Both the position numbers and the translations under genes were made by a program. Under the pieces are notes generated by a model, which saw only the letters and a program-made list of their open reading frames with translations, was not told the DNA's origin and did no database searches. DNA of 64,000 nucleotides from Luteimonas yindakuii (GTDB lineage Bacteria; Pseudomonadota; Gammaproteobacteria; Xanthomonadales; Xanthomonadaceae), in contig NZ_CP039383.2 in NCBI RefSeq assembly GCF_004803715.2, positions 124,001 to 188,000 of the forward strand, written 5' to 3'. Of the stretch, positions 60,913 through 64,000 are shown one piece after another. Each line of letters opens with the position of its first letter. Within the stretch, counting starts at the first letter, position 1.

Positions 60913-60931
60913 GGTGCTTGCCGGCGTTCCG

Positions 60932-61207
60932 TCAGTGGGCGGAGCTGTCGCGCGGAGGATTGCGGGCGAGTTCGGACTCGAGCCACTGCACGGCCTGCTC
61001 CAGTGCCTCGAGCTTCTCGCGCGTACGCAGCAGGACCGCGCGCTGCACGTCGAACTCCTCGCGGGTCACCAGGTCGAGCTTGCCCAGTCCCGATTGCAGC
61101 ACCGCGCGGAAGTTCTCCTGCATCTCCTCGCGGCTGTCGCGCAGGCCCGGCGGCACCAGGCCGCTGAGGCGGCGCGCCAGTTCGTCGATGTTGCTGAGGT
61201 CGATCAT
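60932..61207 (-). CDS. ubiK: UbiK, ubiquinone biosynthesis accessory factor
   Basis: 91 residues (MIDLSNIDELARRLS). Short protein with a C-terminal coiled coil (REEFDVQRAVLLRTREKLEALEQAVQWLE), as in the BMFP/YqiC family, now UbiK, which partners UbiJ in aerobic ubiquinone synthesis. Its gene partner UbiJ is encoded at 49.1 kb. ATG 61207 is the family start. Likely operon with comM. Confidence 0.9.
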   Translation of the reverse strand: MIDLSNIDELARRLSGLVPPGLRDSREEMQENFRAVLQSGLGKLDLVTREEFDVQRAVLLRTREKLEALEQAVQWLESELARNPPRDSSAH

Positions 61208-61389
61208 GGGGGAGCCTCCGGGTACGCAATCAGCATGCATGCGTGCCGCTGCCAGCGCAGTCGGCGCGGATCGCGAAACGCGGTAGGAATAGTCCGAACA
61301 GGACGGATCGATGGGTGGGCGCATTGTAGCCGCTGGTCGCCCGCAGGCAGTGCGCTATGCTGCCGCTCGATCCGATGGAGGCTGCGTGA

Positions 61390-61728
<339 letters not shown>

Positions 61729-61789
61729 CGGCTGTTCGGGGGGCTTGCCGGCCACGGGGGTACGGCACCTGAACCGTCAGGAGAAGCGT

Positions 61790-62293
61790 ATGAAGGGCAG
61801 GATTACCGCGGCGGCATTGATGTTGACGATGTGGTGGACAACCTCTGCATCGGCCGAGTCACAGGCACCGGTGCTGGTTGAAACCGATGCAGCCGCCATC
61901 GTGGCCCAGCAGCACGAGATCCGGCAGGCCGCCCAGCAGCGGAGCGGGCGATACAAGGACATGGCGGGTGCCGACCGCGAGCGTCTGCTGCAGGCCCAGG
62001 AGCGGGTGCTCGGACGGCTCGATGGCCGCTCCAGTACCACCGAGCTTCCGCGGAACGACCAGGTGGCGCTCTTCAACGATCTCGAAGAAATCAGCGCGCT
62101 GGTCAACAAGGCGGAGGACGACCGCATGGTCTGCGAGCGCAGCCGACCGATCGGCAGCAACCGACCGGTGAGCGTGTGCAAGACCGTGGCGCAGCGTCGC
62201 GAGGAACGCGAGCGCGCGCTTGAATCCCGGGGTTCCCGCGATGCCCGATGTGTGGGCGGGTGCCGTGAGAACTCCACACCTGGTTGGAACTGA
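61790..62293 (+). CDS. secreted hypothetical protein
   Basis: 167 residues. Signal peptide MKGRITAAALMLTMWWTTSASA, then a helical, charged domain (VAQQHEIRQAAQQRSGRYKDM, RERLLQAQERVLGRLDG) ending in a cysteine-containing stretch (DDRMVCERSRPIGSNRPVSVC then RCVGGC). Four cysteines could form two disulfides in the periplasm. It looks like an uncharacterised Xanthomonadaceae protein family; I cannot name it. A hairpin follows its stop. Confidence 0.72.
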   Translation: MKGRITAAALMLTMWWTTSASAESQAPVLVETDAAAIVAQQHEIRQAAQQRSGRYKDMAGADRERLLQAQERVLGRLDGRSSTTELPRNDQVALFNDLEEISALVNKAEDDRMVCERSRPIGSNRPVSVCKTVAQRREERERALESRGSRDARCVGGCRENSTPGWN

Positions 62294-62297
62294 TCCG

Positions 62298-62323
62298 CTG
62301 CCGACCGCTCCGGCGGTCGGCAG
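62298..62323. terminator. bidirectional terminator-type hairpin
   Basis: CTGCCGACCGC, loop TCCG, GCGGTCGGCAG: 11-bp perfect stem between the secreted-protein gene and convergent speE. Confidence 0.7.
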
Positions 62324-62341
62324 ATCCAGTTCCAGTACCGA

Positions 62342-63196
62342 TCAGTCGGCGTCCAGCGCCTTCGCCACGAACGGCGGCAGCACCTGTGCCGCCTTGTGGA
62401 TGTCGGCGCTGTAGTACTGCGTTTCGAATGTCTTTGCGGCCGCATCCACTTCCCGGAACTCGAAGCCGCGACCGCCCTTGCGCGCCAGCGTGCAACTCCA
62501 CCAGCCGGTCGGGTAGCAGGGCTGCGGGAAGGGCAGGGTCTGGAAGCTGTCGAAACCGGCCTTGCCCATCTCGGCGCGCATGGCCTGGATCAGTTCCAGC
62601 AGCACCAGCGGGGATTCCGACTGCTGGACGAGGATGCCGTCGTCCTTCAGTGCGCGGAAGCAGCTTTCGAAGAAGCTCCGGTTGAACAGCCCCTCGGCCG
62701 GGCCGACCGGATCCGTGGAATCGACGATCACGATGTCGAGCGAGCCCGGCGCGGCGTTCTTCATCCAGGCGATGCCGTCGTCGAACAGGATCTCCGCGCG
62801 CGGGTCGTTGTTGGATTCGCACAGCTCCGGGAAATACTTCTCGGCCATCCGGGTGACCTGCTCGTCGATGTCGCACTGCACCGCGCGCTCCACGCCGGAG
62901 TGGCGCAGCACTTCGCGCAGCGTGCCGCAGTCGCCGCCACCGATGATGACCACCTGCTTCGGATCCGGATGGGTGAACAGCGCTGGATGCGACATCATCT
63001 CGTGGTAGAGGAAGTTGTCGCGGGTGGTCACCATCATCGCGCCGTCGATGAGCATCACGTTGCCCCAGTCGGTCGACTCGTAGATCTCGATCTTCTGGAA
63101 CGGCGACTGCACCTCGTCGAGCTTGCGGGTGACGCGATAGCCGATCGCGGAGCCTGCGGGGTCGAAGTTCTCGTACAGCCAGTCGGTCGTGGTCAT
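62342..63196 (-). CDS. speE: spermidine synthase
   Basis: 284 residues (E. coli SpeE 288). It transfers an aminopropyl group from decarboxylated SAM to putrescine. SAM-site VVIIGGGDCGTLREVLRH, catalytic DSTDPVGPAEGLF and QSESP segments are intact, as are the N-terminal IEIYES and VMLIDGAMMVT strands. ATG 63196 (MTTTDWLYEN) is chosen; longer starts run into the speA promoter. Divergent from speA with 157 bp between, so both polyamine genes share a control region. Confidence 0.95.
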   Translation of the reverse strand: MTTTDWLYENFDPAGSAIGYRVTRKLDEVQSPFQKIEIYESTDWGNVMLIDGAMMVTTRDNFLYHEMMSHPALFTHPDPKQVVIIGGGDCGTLREVLRHSGVERAVQCDIDEQVTRMAEKYFPELCESNNDPRAEILFDDGIAWMKNAAPGSLDIVIVDSTDPVGPAEGLFNRSFFESCFRALKDDGILVQQSESPLVLLELIQAMRAEMGKAGFDSFQTLPFPQPCYPTGWWSCTLARKGGRGFEFREVDAAAKTFETQYYSADIHKAAQVLPPFVAKALDAD

Positions 63197-63353
63197 GGGA
63201 TGCTCTCGCAGGGACGCTGCCCGCGTGGGCGTTGTCGTGGGGCGCGCGCGGATGGCGTCGCAGCGGGCCGCGCATTGTAGCGGAGCGCACGTGACCACCC
63301 CTGCGCGCCGGGCTCCGTAGAATAGGCGCTCCCACGCTTTCCGGATGTCCGCC

Positions 63354-64000
63354 ATGGCAGCCTGGTCCATCGACCACGCCCGCAAGACCTATTCGATTCC
63401 GCACTGGTCGGAAGGCTTCTTCGACGTCGACGAGCAGGGTCGCGTGGTAGTGCGCCCGGGCGACCGCGACGCGACCGCACTGCCGCTGCCGGCGATCGTC
63501 GACGAAGCGCGGGCACAGGGTGCGAGCCTGCCGCTGCTGGTGCGTTTCCCGGAAATCCTTGCCCACCGGCTGGGCCAGTTGCAGACGGCATTTGCCGAGG
63601 CGCAGGCCGACTGGGACTACCGCGGCGGCTACACCGCGGTGTATCCGATCAAGGTCAACCAGCACGCAGGTGTTGCCGGCACGCTGGCCTCGCACCATGG
63701 CGAGGGCTTCGGCCTGGAAGCCGGCAGCAAGCCCGAACTGATGGCGGTGCTGGCGCTGAGCCGCCCCGGCGGGACGATCATCTGCAACGGCTACAAGGAC
63801 CGCGAGTACATCCGCCTGGCGCTGATCGGCCGCAGGCTGGGGCTGGAGACCTACATCGTCATCGAAAAGCCGACCGAGCTGCGGCTGGTGATGGAGGAAG
63901 CCGCCGCCCTCGGCGTCGAACCGGTGCTCGGCGTGCGCATGCGGCTGGCGTCGCTGGGCGCCGGCAAGTGGCAGAACTCCGGCGGTGACAAGTCCAAGTT
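63354..64000 (+). CDS. speA: biosynthetic arginine decarboxylase (3' end outside window)
   Basis: First 215 residues of a SpeA of about 630. It decarboxylates arginine to agmatine for putrescine and spermidine. The start (WSIDHARKTYSIPHWSEGFF) and the PLP-lysine segment YTAVYPIKVNQHAG are diagnostic, followed by FGLEAGSKPELMAVLAL and CNGYKDREYI. ATG 63354 is preceded by GGA; ATG 63345, in frame, would add three residues. Divergent from speE, forming a polyamine locus. Confidence 0.95.
   Translation, partial: MAAWSIDHARKTYSIPHWSEGFFDVDEQGRVVVRPGDRDATALPLPAIVDEARAQGASLPLLVRFPEILAHRLGQLQTAFAEAQADWDYRGGYTAVYPIKVNQHAGVAGTLASHHGEGFGLEAGSKPELMAVLALSRPGGTIICNGYKDREYIRLALIGRRLGLETYIVIEKPTELRLVMEEAAALGVEPVLGVRMRLASLGAGKWQNSGGDKSK

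Overview
The window is high-GC DNA from a gammaproteobacterium, most probably of the family Xanthomonadaceae/Lysobacteraceae (Luteimonas, Lysobacter or Xanthomonas relatives). The signs are an Ax21-type outer membrane protein, an oleABCD olefin pathway, divergent speE/speA, a bphO-bphP pair, and many REP-like palindromes typical of that family. The genus is an inference. All genes look chromosomal; I saw no phage genes, transposase, rRNA, tRNA or CRISPR array.

Layout. 1-4.8 kb: a hydrolase, a TPR/sulfotransferase protein, a YbhB-like protein and uppP. 4.8-10.9 kb: nitrogen control, with glnA behind a predicted sigma-54 promoter and two NtrC boxes, then a cell-wall amidase, then ntrB-ntrC with an NtrC box touching the ntrB start codon. 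The matching P-II gene lies far away at 61.4 kb. 11-20.2 kb: a tandem Cu/Zn-SOD pair (one degenerate), a thiolase, hemD-hemY, a thioesterase, a lipoprotein, then rhodanese-secB-gpsA. 20.2-33.7 kb: Ax21-like protein, DUF1264 lipoprotein, mpg, trmL, an SDR, a large TonB receptor facing an alkaline phosphatase, and an M16 peptidase.

34-48.7 kb is the long-chain olefin locus. OleA condenses two acyl-CoAs, OleD reduces the product, OleC closes the beta-lactone and OleB decarboxylates it. Here the locus is split: about 8.2 kb lies between oleA and oleB (TSUP transporter, Fic protein, a frameshifted MmeI-like restriction-modification enzyme, a UPF0114 membrane protein, and a bacteriophytochrome with its heme oxygenase). 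Another 1.9 kb lies between oleB and oleC (a paired-palindrome element, a YkgJ gene and a 12 x 21-bp tandem array). 48.8-55.1 kb holds ubiJ-ubiB, truC, a YitT protein, arfB and an acyltransferase. 55.1-59.2 kb is the glyoxylate shunt: a LysR regulator divergent from aceB-aceA, with aceA frameshifted by an exact 10-bp duplication. 59.4-64 kb has comM-ubiK, P-II, a secreted protein, and speE/speA for polyamine synthesis, with speA running off the end.

The most unusual feature is a family of four 370-450 bp intergenic elements (near 7.5, 20.3, 23.5 and 44.4 kb). Each is two roughly 140-bp palindromic arms in inverted orientation around a spacer. They match no element I can name. Other points to check are the damaged aceA, the damaged MmeI-like gene carrying a REP-type palindrome in its reading frame, and the 21-bp array.
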